A stretch of DNA of 64,000 nt from contig NZ_JACMTR010000002.1 of assembly GCF_014267175.1 (NCBI RefSeq), positions 2,443,501 through 2,507,500 on the forward strand, given 5' to 3'. The notes beneath the pieces are model-generated. The model did no database searches. It was not told where the DNA came from and worked only from the letters and a program-made list of their open reading frames with translations. Made by a program: the position numbers and the translations under genes. This DNA is from Pseudonocardia sp. C8 (GTDB lineage: Bacteria; Actinomycetota; Actinomycetes; Mycobacteriales; Pseudonocardiaceae). Below, in pieces: positions 45,932 to 57,124 of this stretch. Numbering within the stretch: position 1 is the stretch's first letter; each line of letters opens with the position of its first letter.

Positions 45932-46869
45932 CACGCCTCCTCGGCGGCGGAGAAGCTACGGAAGATCAGGCGCAGGGCCAGCGTCGCCACGATGATCGTC
46001 GCGACCACGGTGACCACGCCCATGGCGGCGGACTGGCCGATGTCGAAGCCCAGGAACGCCCGCTGGTAGATGTAGAAGGGCAGGTTCGCCGAGGCCGTCC
46101 CCGGCCCGCCCTGGGTCATCATGTAGATCGTGTCGAACGTGTTCACCAGGTAGATCGCGCCGAGCACGACGCCCAGCTCGATGAACCGGCGCAGGTGCGG
46201 CAGCGTCACCTCGCGGAACACCGCGAGGGTGCCCGCGCCGTCCATCCGGGCGGCCTCCAGGACCTCCGGGGGCTGCGACCCGAGCCCGGCGAGGATCAGC
46301 AGCATCATGAACGGCGTCCACTGCCACACCAACGCGACGATCACCGCGGCCCGCGGGAAGGTCGACACCCAGTCGGTCTGCCCGGCGCCGAACGGGCCGA
46401 GCACGAAGTTCACCAGGCCGTAGGTCGGGTCGAACAGCACCGTCTTCCACAGCAGTGCGCCGGCGACCGGCGTGATGAGGAACGGCGTGATGATGAGGGT
46501 CCGGACGACGCCGCGGCCGGCGAAGGCCCGGTTGAGCAGCAGCGCGATCGCCAGGCCGAGGATCATCGCGATGAAGACCGCGCCCAGCGTCAGCAGGATC
46601 GAGTTCAGTGCGACGCCGCGGAACTGCGAGTCCGTGAACACGGCCGCGTAGTTATCCAGGCCGACGAACCGCTGGCTGCCGGGCCGGACGAGGTTCCAGG
46701 ACTGCAGCGAGTACCAGATCGTGACCAGGAACGGCAGCTGCGTGACGATGATCGTGAAGATCAGTGCCGGCAGCAGCGGCGCCCGGCGGATCCAGCCCTC
46801 CTTCCGCTCGGTGCCGCGCGCGGCCGGCCGGTCCGGTGGGGCCTGGGGTTTCGACTCCGTGACGGTCAC
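45931..46869 (-). CDS. Carbohydrate ABC transporter permease (MalF type)
   Basis: A 312-residue permease with a charged N-terminal tail of about 30 residues, six membrane helices and the coupling loop EVLEAARMDGAGTLAVFREV. GTG start overlaps the stop of the binding protein. Partner of the MalG-type permease. Confidence 0.9.
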   Translation of the reverse strand: MTVTESKPQAPPDRPAARGTERKEGWIRRAPLLPALIFTIIVTQLPFLVTIWYSLQSWNLVRPGSQRFVGLDNYAAVFTDSQFRGVALNSILLTLGAVFIAMILGLAIALLLNRAFAGRGVVRTLIITPFLITPVAGALLWKTVLFDPTYGLVNFVLGPFGAGQTDWVSTFPRAAVIVALVWQWTPFMMLLILAGLGSQPPEVLEAARMDGAGTLAVFREVTLPHLRRFIELGVVLGAIYLVNTFDTIYMMTQGGPGTASANLPFYIYQRAFLGFDIGQSAAMGVVTVVATIIVATLALRLIFRSFSAAEEA

Positions 46870-48272
46870 GAGCCGGCTCCTTGCTGCTGGTAGCTCTCTC
46901 CGACGGTCGCGGCGTAGTTCTGGGCCTGTTCCAGGGCCTCGTCGACGGTCTGCTGCCCGGCGATCGCCGCCGAGACCTGCTGGCTGACCCGGGTGCCGAG
47001 GTCCTGGAACTCGGGGATGCCGACGAACTGCAGCCCGGTGTAGGGGACCGGGTCGCGGGTGGGCCGGTCCTGGTTCGCGGCGTTGATCGCGGCGAGGGTC
47101 TGCGGTGCGTAGGCCTTCGACGCGGCGACGTACTCCGGGATGGAGTAGGTCGACTGGCGGGCGCCGGGCGGCACCGAGGTCCAGCCCAGCTCCTCGCCGA
47201 CGAGATGCTGGTAGGGCTTGGACGTCATCCAGGACAGGAACCGCCAGGTCGCGTCCACCTGCTCGGGGCCCTTCTCCGCGGTCGTCCGCGGGATCGCCAG
47301 GGACCACGCGTACAGCCAGGCCGAAGGTGTCCCGGCGACACCGGTCGGGGCCGGCGCGTAGCCGACCTTGCCGACGACGCGGGACTCCTCCGGGTTCTCG
47401 AGCAGGCCCGCGGCCACCGTCGCGTCGAACCACATCGCGGCGTTGCCCTGGCTGAACTGGGTGCCGCACTCGGAGAAGCCGGAGCCGGCGGCGCCGGGCT
47501 CGCCGTCACGGCGGACCAGGTCGACGTAGAAGTTGACGGCCCGGCGGACCTCGGGGGAGTCCAGCTGGGCGTTCCACCGGGCGTCGAACCAGCGGCCGCC
47601 GAAGGAGTTGACCATCGCGTTGAGCGGGGCCATCACCTCGCCCCAGCCCGGCTTGCCGCGCAGGCAGATGCCGGCCTGGTTCCGCTCCCGGTCGGTGAGG
47701 CGGTCGGCGAACCCGGCGACCTGTTCCCAGGTGGGGTTCGGCGGCATGGTCAGCCCGGCCTGCGCGAACAGGTCCTTGCGGTACATGAGGAACGCCGACT
47801 CGCCGTAGAACGGCACCGAGTACATGTGCCCGTCCGGGCCGGAGAGGGCGTTGCGGATGCTGGGCGTGAAGTCGGCGCGGTCGTAGCCCGGGGTCCGGGC
47901 CATCAGCGGGTCCAGGTCGACCAGCCAGCCGTTGCGCGCCCACTGCGGGGTCTCGTAGTTGCTGATCATCACCGCGTCGAACTCGTCCCCACCGGTGGCC
48001 ACCGAGGCGGTGATCTTCGCGCGGGCCTCGTTCTCGGACAGGCTGACGAAGCGCAGCCGGACGTCGGGGTTCTCCGCCTCGAACCGGTGGGACAGCTCGA
48101 TCGCATCCTCCATCTGCGGGTTCGACACGATCGCGATGGTCACGATCCGGGCGCCCTCGGGCAGGCCGAGCGTGCCGGCCCCGGCGCACCCGGAGAGCAC
48201 CAGCGAGATCGCGGCGAGCAGCGCGGCGACGACGACGCCGGGTCGGCGGCGGGGCACGGTCGCGGGGGTCAC
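46866..48272 (-). CDS. Carbohydrate ABC transporter substrate-binding lipoprotein
   Basis: A 468-residue family 1 solute-binding protein. The signal peptide ends in the lipobox LSGC, so it is lipid-anchored. The mature region has the expected ITASVATGGDEFDAV and GHMYSVPFYGES segments that line the sugar site. The GTG at 48272 is the longest start; a second GTG five codons on is possible. First gene of the operon SBP-MalF-MalG-ATPase-dehydrogenase, an order like the sorbitol/mannitol smoEFGK systems, facing a LacI regulator. Confidence 0.88.
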   Translation of the reverse strand: MTPATVPRRRPGVVVAALLAAISLVLSGCAGAGTLGLPEGARIVTIAIVSNPQMEDAIELSHRFEAENPDVRLRFVSLSENEARAKITASVATGGDEFDAVMISNYETPQWARNGWLVDLDPLMARTPGYDRADFTPSIRNALSGPDGHMYSVPFYGESAFLMYRKDLFAQAGLTMPPNPTWEQVAGFADRLTDRERNQAGICLRGKPGWGEVMAPLNAMVNSFGGRWFDARWNAQLDSPEVRRAVNFYVDLVRRDGEPGAAGSGFSECGTQFSQGNAAMWFDATVAAGLLENPEESRVVGKVGYAPAPTGVAGTPSAWLYAWSLAIPRTTAEKGPEQVDATWRFLSWMTSKPYQHLVGEELGWTSVPPGARQSTYSIPEYVAASKAYAPQTLAAINAANQDRPTRDPVPYTGLQFVGIPEFQDLGTRVSQQVSAAIAGQQTVDEALEQAQNYAATVGESYQQQGAGS

Positions 48273-48379
48273 CTCGGCAGATCCCGTTCGGCTCGGCCGT
48301 CGTCCACGGCACTCTCCCTCGTCGTCGAGGTGTCGATCGTTGTGATCCTGCGCACGCCCGGACGGTACGATAGGGCGAA

Positions 48380-48405
48380 CGTAAGCGGTTGCGCAACCGC
48401 TTACG
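48380..48405. promoter_or_regulatory. LacI-family operator
   Basis: A perfect 26-bp palindrome, CGTAAGCGGTTGC / GCAACCGCTTACG, with the central CG of LacI-type operators. It lies 108 bases upstream of the binding-protein start and 47 bases upstream of the LacI start, so it can control both the importer operon and the regulator itself. Confidence 0.9.
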
Positions 48406-48451
48406 ACTATCCTGCGTGCGTTCAGTGACCTGGAGGTGCCCGATCGCGACC

Positions 48452-49486
48452 ATGGCCGAGGTCGCCCGGCTGGCCGGGGTGTCCACCGCGACCGTCTCGC
48501 ACGTCCTCAACGGCACCCGCCCGGTGCGCGACCACACCCGCCGCCAGGTGCTCGCCGCGATGGATCGGGTCGGCTACGCGCCGAACGCCGCGGCCCGCTC
48601 GCTGGCGACGGCACGCACCCGCACGCTCGGACTCGCACTGTCCGCGATCTCCAACCCGTACCTCGGAGAGCTCCTGCACGCGGTCGAGGCCGAGTCCGCC
48701 GCGGCCGGCTACACACTGCTGCTCGCCGACCCGCACGACGACCCCGGCTACGAGGCGACGGCCGTGGCTCGCCTGCGCAGCCGGGTCGATGGCCTCCTGC
48801 TCGCTCCGTCCGCCGACTCGGCGCGCACCCTGGAGGCGCTGTCGGCGCAGCAGGTGCCGACCGTGCTCGTCGACCGCCTGCTCGGTGGCACGCACGACGA
48901 GGTCGGCACCGAGAACGTCGAGCCGGTCGCCGGGCTGGTCGCGCACCTCGCGGGGGCCGGGCACTCCCGGATCGGGTTCGTCGCCGGGCACGCGGGCCTC
49001 GCCACGACCGTCGAGCGCCTCGAGGGCTACCGAATCGGGTTGCGCCGCGCAGGGCTCGAGTACGCGCGGGTGATCGAGGGCCACTCGGAGGCCGAACCGG
49101 CCCGGCGCGCCGTGAGCGCCCTGCTCGCCGAGCCGGACCGGCCCGCTGCGCTGATCACCGGGAACAACGCCATGACGATCGGGGCGGTCCAGGCCGCGCA
49201 CGACGCCGGCCTACGCATCCCGGCCGACGTCGCCCTGGCAGCATTCGACGACTTCCCCTGGGCCGACGCGTTCAGCCCGCGCCTCACCGTGGTGGCGCAG
49301 CCGTTCGCCGAGATCGGCCGGGAGGCGGTGCGGATGCTGCTACGGCGGATGGAGGAGCCGGGCGCCGAACCGCGCTCGGTCCGGCTGAAGACACGGTTCG
49401 TGCACCGGGCGTCCTGCGGCTGCGGGGGAGCACGTCACCGGAACGGTGTCCCGGACTCGGTACCGCCGCCTCCTCCGACGAACTGA
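48452..49486 (+). CDS. LacI-family transcriptional regulator
   Basis: A 344-residue repressor. The ATG at 48452 begins right at the DNA-binding domain (AEVARLAGVSTATVSHVLNGT, hinge YAPNAAARSLA); an earlier reading would add an implausible leader. GGAGG lies 15 bases upstream, a rather long spacing. The periplasmic-binding-like effector domain follows, ending with a short Cys-rich tail. It faces the polyol ABC operon across the 26-bp palindrome and is expected to release it when the sugar or polyol is bound. Confidence 0.9.
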   Translation: MAEVARLAGVSTATVSHVLNGTRPVRDHTRRQVLAAMDRVGYAPNAAARSLATARTRTLGLALSAISNPYLGELLHAVEAESAAAGYTLLLADPHDDPGYEATAVARLRSRVDGLLLAPSADSARTLEALSAQQVPTVLVDRLLGGTHDEVGTENVEPVAGLVAHLAGAGHSRIGFVAGHAGLATTVERLEGYRIGLRRAGLEYARVIEGHSEAEPARRAVSALLAEPDRPAALITGNNAMTIGAVQAAHDAGLRIPADVALAAFDDFPWADAFSPRLTVVAQPFAEIGREAVRMLLRRMEEPGAEPRSVRLKTRFVHRASCGCGGARHRNGVPDSVPPPPPTN

Positions 49487-49513
49487 GCTACGAACCTCCG
49501 CGGGGTCGTCCCG

Positions 49514-49735
49514 TTGCTCCGCGCCTCCCCGCGTGCTGGGGACCGGCTGCGGACCTTCGCCCCGGACCGGGCGCCGGTCCTCGGGGAGCGGCCGGGCCAT
49601 CCCGGGTTCCACGTCGTCGCCGGGCAGGGCGGCTCCGGTATCGAGTCGGCGCCGGCGCTCGCCGCCCTGGCCGCAGCGGTGATCCTCGGACGCCCGGCAC
49701 CGGACGACGTCGGGAGTGCGCTGGCGCGCTCGTGA
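49514..49735 (+). pseudogene. FAD-dependent oxidoreductase (DAO family) C-terminal fragment
   Basis: A reading frame of about 73 residues containing LRTFAPDRAPVLGE, PGFHVVAGQGGSGIESAPA and LGRPAPDD, which is the C-terminal end of glycine/D-amino-acid-oxidase-like flavoproteins. There is no room or reading frame for the remaining 300 residues upstream, where lacI ends 28 bases before. It is a gene remnant; the TTG at 49514 is not a meaningful start. Confidence 0.6.
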
Positions 49736-49772
49736 GTGGTTGGTGGGGCCGGGGCCCGCGTATCCACTCACG
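49731..49772. terminator. Bidirectional hairpin before the phenol operon end
   Basis: CGTGAGTGG (49731-49739) pairs with CCACTCACG (49764-49772); the enclosed GGGGCCGGGGCCC adds an inner GC stem. It lies seven bases beyond the minus-strand pcaJ stop and serves the convergent transcripts. Confidence 0.65.
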
Positions 49773-49778
49773 GGCGCG

Positions 49779-50405
49779 TCAGCGCAGCGGTGCGCCGGTC
49801 TTGTCGCGGATCTCGGTTTCGGTGACGCCGGGGGCGGTCTCGACGAGTTGCAGGCCGTCGGGGGTCACGTCGATGACGGCGAGGTCGGTGACGATCCGGG
49901 TCACGCAGCCCTGCCCGGTGATCGGCAGGCTGCACCGTTCGACGATCTTCGGTGATCCGTCCTTGGAGACGTGGTCCATCATCACGATGACCCGGCGGGC
50001 GCCGTGGACGAGGTCCATTGCCCCGCCCATGCCTTTGATCATCTTGCCGGGGACGGCCCAGTTCGCGAGGTCGCCGTTGGCGGCGACCTCCATTCCGCCG
50101 AGCACGGCGACGTCGAGCTTGCCGGCGCGGATCTGGCCGAAGCTGTCCGAGGAGCCGAAGTAGGCGGCGCCGTCGTTGACGGTGACGGTCTCCTTGCCGG
50201 CGTTGATCAGGTCCGGGTCGACCTCGTCGTCTGTCGGGTAGGGGCCGACGCCGAGGATGCCGTTCTCGGAGTGCAGGATCACCGTGCGACCGGCCGGGAT
50301 GTGCCCGGGGACCAGGGTCGGCATGCCGATGCCGAGGTTGACGTAGGAGCCGTCGGGCAGCTCCTCGGCGACCCGGGCGGCCATCTCGTCGCGAGTGAGA
50401 GCCAT
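49779..50405 (-). CDS. pcaJ: 3-oxoadipate CoA-transferase subunit B
   Basis: A 208-residue beta subunit of a family I (3-oxoacid) CoA-transferase; the ATG lies two bases after the subunit A stop. [10 protein letters not shown] and the catalytic glutamate in HSENGILG, plus [14 protein letters not shown], are typical. With subunit A it activates 3-oxoadipate with succinyl-CoA. The pathway assignment rests on the seven upstream catechol-pathway genes; the same fold also serves acetoacetate. Confidence 0.85.
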   Translation of the reverse strand: MALTRDEMAARVAEELPDGSYVNLGIGMPTLVPGHIPAGRTVILHSENGILGVGPYPTDDEVDPDLINAGKETVTVNDGAAYFGSSDSFGQIRAGKLDVAVLGGMEVAANGDLANWAVPGKMIKGMGGAMDLVHGARRVIVMMDHVSKDGSPKIVERCSLPITGQGCVTRIVTDLAVIDVTPDGLQLVETAPGVTETEIRDKTGAPLR

Positions 50406-50407
50406 GA

Positions 50408-51151
50408 TCAGCGCACCGTCCTGAATTCGACCGGCTTGTCGGCGTCGGGGACGTGCACGACGCGCTGGACGTGGATGCCGGGGGTGTGCACGTGGTCGGG
50501 GTCGATCTCGCCGGGTTCGGCCAGGTGCTCGACCTGGGCGATGGTGATCTGCCCGGCGGCGGCGGCGTCGGGGTTGAAGTTGCGGGCCGAGCGCCGGTAG
50601 ACGAGGTTGCCGTGCCGGTCGCCCTTCCAGGCGTGGACCAGTGCGAAGTCGGGGGTCAGTGCCCGCTCGAGGACGTAGGAGGTGCCGTCGAACTCGCGGA
50701 CCTCCTTGGTCGGTGACAGCACCGCGACCGAGCCGTCCGGGTGGTAGCGCCAGGGCAGGCCGCCCTCGGCGACGAGCGTGCCGACCCCGGCCGGGGTGTA
50801 GAACGCCGGGATCCCGGCCCCGCCCGCGCGCAGGCGCTCGGCCAGGGTGCCCTGCGGGGTCAGCTCGAGCTCCAGCTCGCCGGCCAGGTACTGGCGGGCG
50901 AACTCCTTGTTGTTGCCGACGTAGGAGCCGATCGTGCGCCGGATGCGGCCGGCGGCGAGCAGGGTGCCCAGGCCGAAGCCGTCGACGCCCAGGTTGTTCG
51001 AGATCGTCTCCAGATCGGTCGCGCCCTGCTCGAGCAGCGCCGCGATCAGCGCCGTCGGCACGCCGCACATGCCGAACCCGCCGACCGCCAACGACGCGCC
51101 GTCACCGATGTCGGCGACCGCCTCCGTCGCGGATGCCACCACCTTGTCCAT
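50408..51151 (-). CDS. pcaI: 3-oxoadipate CoA-transferase subunit A
   Basis: A 247-residue alpha subunit with the CoA-binding [16 protein letters not shown] and [19 protein letters not shown] at 51151, three bases after the enol-lactonase stop. Forms the transferase with pcaJ. Confidence 0.85.
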   Translation of the reverse strand: MDKVVASATEAVADIGDGASLAVGGFGMCGVPTALIAALLEQGATDLETISNNLGVDGFGLGTLLAAGRIRRTIGSYVGNNKEFARQYLAGELELELTPQGTLAERLRAGGAGIPAFYTPAGVGTLVAEGGLPWRYHPDGSVAVLSPTKEVREFDGTSYVLERALTPDFALVHAWKGDRHGNLVYRRSARNFNPDAAAAGQITIAQVEHLAEPGEIDPDHVHTPGIHVQRVVHVPDADKPVEFRTVR

Positions 51152-51153
51152 CG

Positions 51154-51936
51154 TCAGCTCCGGTCGGCACCGACCGACGCCAGGTGTGCGGCCAGCAGCG
51201 CGTTGACCTGCTCGGGCCTCTCGGCGTTGAGCAGGTGCGCGCAGTCGGCGACCGTCTCGAACCGGCCGTCGGGGGCGCCGTCCGCGATCACCCGGACCAT
51301 CTCCGGCGGGGTCGCCGGATCCTCGGCACCGGCGATGGCCAGCACCGGGACGTGCAGCGAGCCCAACCGGTCACGCACGTCGAACGTGGAGATCGCCTCG
51401 CAGCACCCGGCGTAGCCCTCGGCGGCGGTGGCGCGCAGCATCGCCAGCAGACGCTCGGCCTCGTCCGTTCCGGCGAAGGACGGCACGAACCAGGTCCCGG
51501 GGCGGCTGGCGACCATCACCTCGGTGCCGCCCTCCCGGACGGTGGCGGCCCGCTGCGGCCAGCTGTCCGGGTCGGCGAAGCGGGCCGCCGACGCCATCGC
51601 GGTCAGGCTCAGCACCCGGTCCGGGTGGTCGAGAGCGAGCTGCTGGCCGATCGCGCCGCCGATCGACACGCCGGCGTAGTGCACGCGGTCGACGTCGAGC
51701 AGGTCCAGCAGCGCGACGACGCGCTCCGCGAGACCGGCCATCGTGTACGGCCCGTCGGCGGCGGGGGTCCCGCCGTGACCGGGCAGGTCGAACCGGACGA
51801 TCCGGTACCGGTCCGCGAACGCGGCGACCTGGGCGTCGAACAGGTGCAGGTCGGTACCCAGCGACGGGCCGAGCACGAGGACGGGTGCGTCGTCCGGGCC
51901 GTCGATCCGGTGGTGCAGTGCGGTGCCGGCGGTCAT
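51154..51936 (-). CDS. pcaD: 3-oxoadipate enol-lactonase (alpha/beta hydrolase)
   Basis: A 260-residue alpha/beta hydrolase. Catalytic triad: Ser in GVSIGGA (about 98), Asp in AGAEDPATP, His in ADCAHLLN. GPSLGTDLHLFD forms the oxyanion region and RFDLPGHGGT is characteristic of PcaD. It opens 3-oxoadipate enol-lactone made by CatC. The ATG overlaps the upstream stop (ATGA). Confidence 0.85.
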   Translation of the reverse strand: MTAGTALHHRIDGPDDAPVLVLGPSLGTDLHLFDAQVAAFADRYRIVRFDLPGHGGTPAADGPYTMAGLAERVVALLDLLDVDRVHYAGVSIGGAIGQQLALDHPDRVLSLTAMASAARFADPDSWPQRAATVREGGTEVMVASRPGTWFVPSFAGTDEAERLLAMLRATAAEGYAGCCEAISTFDVRDRLGSLHVPVLAIAGAEDPATPPEMVRVIADGAPDGRFETVADCAHLLNAERPEQVNALLAAHLASVGADRS

Positions 51937-52427
51937 GCGAAGGGCCTCCCGGGGTAGGTGGCGGCGGCCGAGGTGACGGTGAAGCGGCCGTGGTCCCAGC
52001 CGTCGGTCAGCGGGACGAAGTAGTCGAACGAGACCTGCTTGGTGACGTAGCGCCAGTTGCCGTCCTCCCGACGCAGCGCGTCGGTGTAGCGCCCGGCCGC
52101 GATGTGCGGCTCGCCGTCCTGCACACAGGGCTGCCACAGGAACGAGCGGGCCCGGGCGGTGTCCGGGCCGTCGAGGTCGATCTCGAGGTTGGTCACGTGG
52201 TGCCAGAAGGCGGTGAGCCCGGCGCCGGCGAGGCCGGCGAAGAAGGCTCGCAGCTCGGCGTGGCCGCTGGCGCGGGACAGGCCGACGAACTCGCCGTCGT
52301 CGGTGAACAGCGAGACCAGGGTGTCCCAGTCGCCGTCGTCGAGGGCACGGCAGTACCGGGCGTCGAGCTCGCGGATCGCCTCGAGCGCCTCCAGCCGGGC
52401 GACCCGCTGCTCCAGGGTGGCGGTCAC
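51933..52427 (-). CDS. SnoaL/NTF2-like protein inside the catechol operon
   Basis: A 164-residue NTF2-like protein; GTG start overlaps the catC stop and its stop overlaps pcaD. EAIRELDARYCRALDDGDWDTLVSLFTDDGEF is not quoted in full here, but EAIRELDARYCRALD and LFTDDGEF mark the SnoaL_4 type, as do the H-rich FWHHVTNLEID strand and GRYTDALRRED. Such proteins resemble beta subunits of aromatic dioxygenases or small dehydratases. No step in the catechol ortho pathway is known to need it, so its role is open; it may act on a ring-substituted intermediate. Confidence 0.75.
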   Translation of the reverse strand: MTATLEQRVARLEALEAIRELDARYCRALDDGDWDTLVSLFTDDGEFVGLSRASGHAELRAFFAGLAGAGLTAFWHHVTNLEIDLDGPDTARARSFLWQPCVQDGEPHIAAGRYTDALRREDGNWRYVTKQVSFDYFVPLTDGWDHGRFTVTSAAATYPGRPFA

Positions 52428-52711
52428 GCCTGCGCCTTCAGGCCCGAGGGATGTGTCGCCAGCGGGGTGACCTTGATCGTCATGTACGGGAAGAGCGGCA
52501 GCGACGACAGCAGTGCGTGCAGCTCGTCGCCGGAGCCGACATCGAAGACGCTGATGTTGGAGTACTCGCCGACGACCCGCCACAGGTGCGGCCACACACC
52601 GGAACGCTGCAGCTCCAGGGCGCGTGCCTTCTCCTCACCGACGATCTCGGCACGCCGCTCGGGGTCGAGGTCGTGCGGGATGGCGACGTCCATGCGGACG
52701 TGGAACAGCAT
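52424..52711 (-). CDS. catC: Muconolactone delta-isomerase
   Basis: A 95-residue protein beginning MLFHVRMDVAIP and containing ALELQRSGVWPHLWRVVG, the CatC signature. The ATG at 52711 is chosen because GGAGG stands eight bases before it, whereas the ATG six bases upstream is too close; MLFHVRM is also the family's usual N-terminus. Moves the double bond of muconolactone to give 3-oxoadipate enol-lactone. Confidence 0.93.
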   Translation of the reverse strand: MLFHVRMDVAIPHDLDPERRAEIVGEEKARALELQRSGVWPHLWRVVGEYSNISVFDVGSGDELHALLSSLPLFPYMTIKVTPLATHPSGLKAQA

Positions 52712-52713
52712 GG

Positions 52714-53835
52714 TCATTTCCTCCGGAACGCGCGGATCTTGTCGGGGTCGAGCTCGACACCGAGCCCGGGGCCCTGGGGCAGGTGCAGGCCGTCGGCGTC
52801 GTAGACGAGCGGGTCGACGAGCATCTCCTCGGCCATCAGCAGGGGGCCGAACAGCTCGCTGCCCCACGGCGCGGCCGGGCTGGTGCAGGCGGCGTGCAAC
52901 GAGGCAGCCGTCCCGACCGGGCTCTCGATCGAGGTCGCCGCGTAGCAGGGGACACCGGCCGCGGCGGCCACCTCGGCGATCGCGCGGCTCGCCCGCAGCC
53001 CGCCGGACTTGGTGGTCTTCACGGCGAAGATCCCGGCGGCCCGGGAGGTCACCAACCGCAGCGCGTCGGCCGGGGTGCGCAGGCTCTCGTCGGCCATGAC
53101 CGGGATCGGCAGGGCGGCGCTGACGGCAGCCAGCGCATCGACGTCGTGGCCGGGGACGGGCTGCTCGACCATCTCGACGCCGGCGTCGGCGAGGGCGGGC
53201 AGGTGGGTCAGGGAGGTCAGCCGGTCCCACCGGGCGTTGAGATCGACGCGGACCCCGGCGACGCCGGCGAGCTTCTCGGCGACCGTCGTGATCCGGGCGA
53301 CGTCGGCGGCCGGGTCCTGCGCGCCCATCTTCAGCTTGAACGAGGTGTGCCGCCCGGTGTCGAGCGTGGCCAGCGCCTCCTCGACGACGGTCTCGGCCGG
53401 CTCGGTGCCCAGTGCCCAGGTGACCGGCACGCTGGTCCGGGCCGGTCCACCGAGCAGCGTGTGCACCGGAACGCCCAGGTGGCGGGCCCACGCGTCGTGC
53501 AGGGCGACCTCGACGGCGGCCTTCGCGAACAGGTTCGCGGCGACCACGTCGGCGGCGTCGCGCAGGATGCCGGTGACGTCCTCGACCCCGCGGCCGAGCA
53601 GCACGGGGGCGATGTAGCGCTCGACGATCAGCTGCATGGTCTCCACGGACTCGCCGCCCCACCACGGCCCGCCGGGAACCACGCCCTCGCCGACGCCGGT
53701 GACCCCGCCGGCGGTGCGGACGAACACGTAGAGCACGGGCTGGGCGTCCATGCCGGCCCGGGCGAACCGGTGGGCGCGGCGCAGCGGGATGTCGACGATC
53801 ACGGTCTCGACCCGGTCGATCCGCATCTCGCTCAT
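52714..53835 (-). CDS. catB: Muconate cycloisomerase
   Basis: A 373-residue enolase-superfamily enzyme. Capping domain then barrel with the base pair Lys-x-Lys in FKLKMGA (about 165), metal ligands Asp in DLNARW, Glu in MVEQPVPG and Asp in MADESL, and Lys in KTTKSGG. It lactonises cis,cis-muconate to muconolactone. ATG at 53835 with GGAG six bases upstream. Confidence 0.9.
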   Translation of the reverse strand: MSEMRIDRVETVIVDIPLRRAHRFARAGMDAQPVLYVFVRTAGGVTGVGEGVVPGGPWWGGESVETMQLIVERYIAPVLLGRGVEDVTGILRDAADVVAANLFAKAAVEVALHDAWARHLGVPVHTLLGGPARTSVPVTWALGTEPAETVVEEALATLDTGRHTSFKLKMGAQDPAADVARITTVAEKLAGVAGVRVDLNARWDRLTSLTHLPALADAGVEMVEQPVPGHDVDALAAVSAALPIPVMADESLRTPADALRLVTSRAAGIFAVKTTKSGGLRASRAIAEVAAAAGVPCYAATSIESPVGTAASLHAACTSPAAPWGSELFGPLLMAEEMLVDPLVYDADGLHLPQGPGLGVELDPDKIRAFRRK

Positions 53836-53914
53836 GAGGTTCTCCGTTCCGGAAGGGGCGGGCGGTGGGAGGCGCCGGGGCCGGGACCGCACTCACCGGC
53901 CCCGGCGCCAGATC

Positions 53915-56363
<2,449 letters not shown>

Positions 56364-56418
56364 CGTCGACTCCTTCGTCTGTGAACCGTGCAGGTCATCG
56401 GGGAACGGTGGGGGTGGG

Positions 56419-56976
56419 TCAGGCCCGGCCGGCGGTGGGCCGGGCCGCGAAGAACGAGACGCCCGCGTTCGGCCCGTCGGCCGAGTCGTCCCACAGCAGC
56501 GGGTTGTGGTCGTCTCCGAGGTGGTGGAACTGCCCGCTGTGGAACAGCAGCGGCCGGCCGGGGTGGATGTGGAACTGCTGGACCTCGCCCAGGTAGAGGA
56601 CGTGGTCCCCGCCGTCGTAGGCGCGCCACGGCGTGCAGGAGATGTGCGCCAGCGTGCCGTCCAGCCGCGGTGCGCCGCAGCCGCTGTCGGCGGCCCAGCG
56701 CACCTCCTGGTTCGGCCGGCCCGCGAAGTGCAGCGCCAGCTCCTTCTGCGCGGCGTCGAGCACGTTGACCGTGAACGGACGGGACTCGAGCAGCCCGCAG
56801 ACCCGGGAGCGCCGGTCCAGCGAGACCAGCACCAGCGGCGGGTCCAGGGACACCGCGGTGAAGGCGTTGACCGTGGCGCCGTGCGGTGCGCCGTCCTCGC
56901 CGTGACAGGTGATCACGGTGACGCCGGTGGCGAAATGCCCCAGACACCGGCGGAGCTCTTTCGGATCGATCGCCAT
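56419..56976 (-). CDS. pheA2: Flavin reductase component of the phenol hydroxylase
   Basis: A 185-residue HpaC/PheA2-type NADH:flavin reductase. [33 protein letters not shown] and [10 protein letters not shown] are family hallmarks (flavin site), followed by YLGEVQQF. The ATG at 56976 has GGAGGT seven bases upstream. First gene of the nine-gene phenol/catechol operon; supplies FADH2 to the oxygenase. Confidence 0.88.
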   Translation of the reverse strand: MAIDPKELRRCLGHFATGVTVITCHGEDGAPHGATVNAFTAVSLDPPLVLVSLDRRSRVCGLLESRPFTVNVLDAAQKELALHFAGRPNQEVRWAADSGCGAPRLDGTLAHISCTPWRAYDGGDHVLYLGEVQQFHIHPGRPLLFHSGQFHHLGDDHNPLLWDDSADGPNAGVSFFAARPTAGRA

Positions 56977-56990
56977 TGATTCCACCTCCG

Positions 56991-57027
56991 TGCACGCTCT
57001 CCGTGCATTCTGCACGCTCACCGTGCA
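56991..57027. promoter_or_regulatory. Tandem inverted-repeat operators for the IclR regulator
   Basis: Two copies of TGCACG-N5-CGTGCA (56991-57007 and 57011-57027), 20 bases apart centre to centre, i.e. about two helical turns. They lie between the divergent pheA2 and IclR genes; the first ends 15 bases upstream of the pheA2 start codon. Tandem sites on one DNA face suit the tetrameric IclR/PcaR/CatR-type regulators. Confidence 0.75.
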
Positions 57028-57124
57028 TCCGTGAGAAGGGTGCCGCGGTGTGTGCCGCCCGTCAACCCCGGAGCCGGGATTCGCCGGGCCGGGGGTGCGG
57101 GTCACGGAGTGCGAAGATGGAGGG

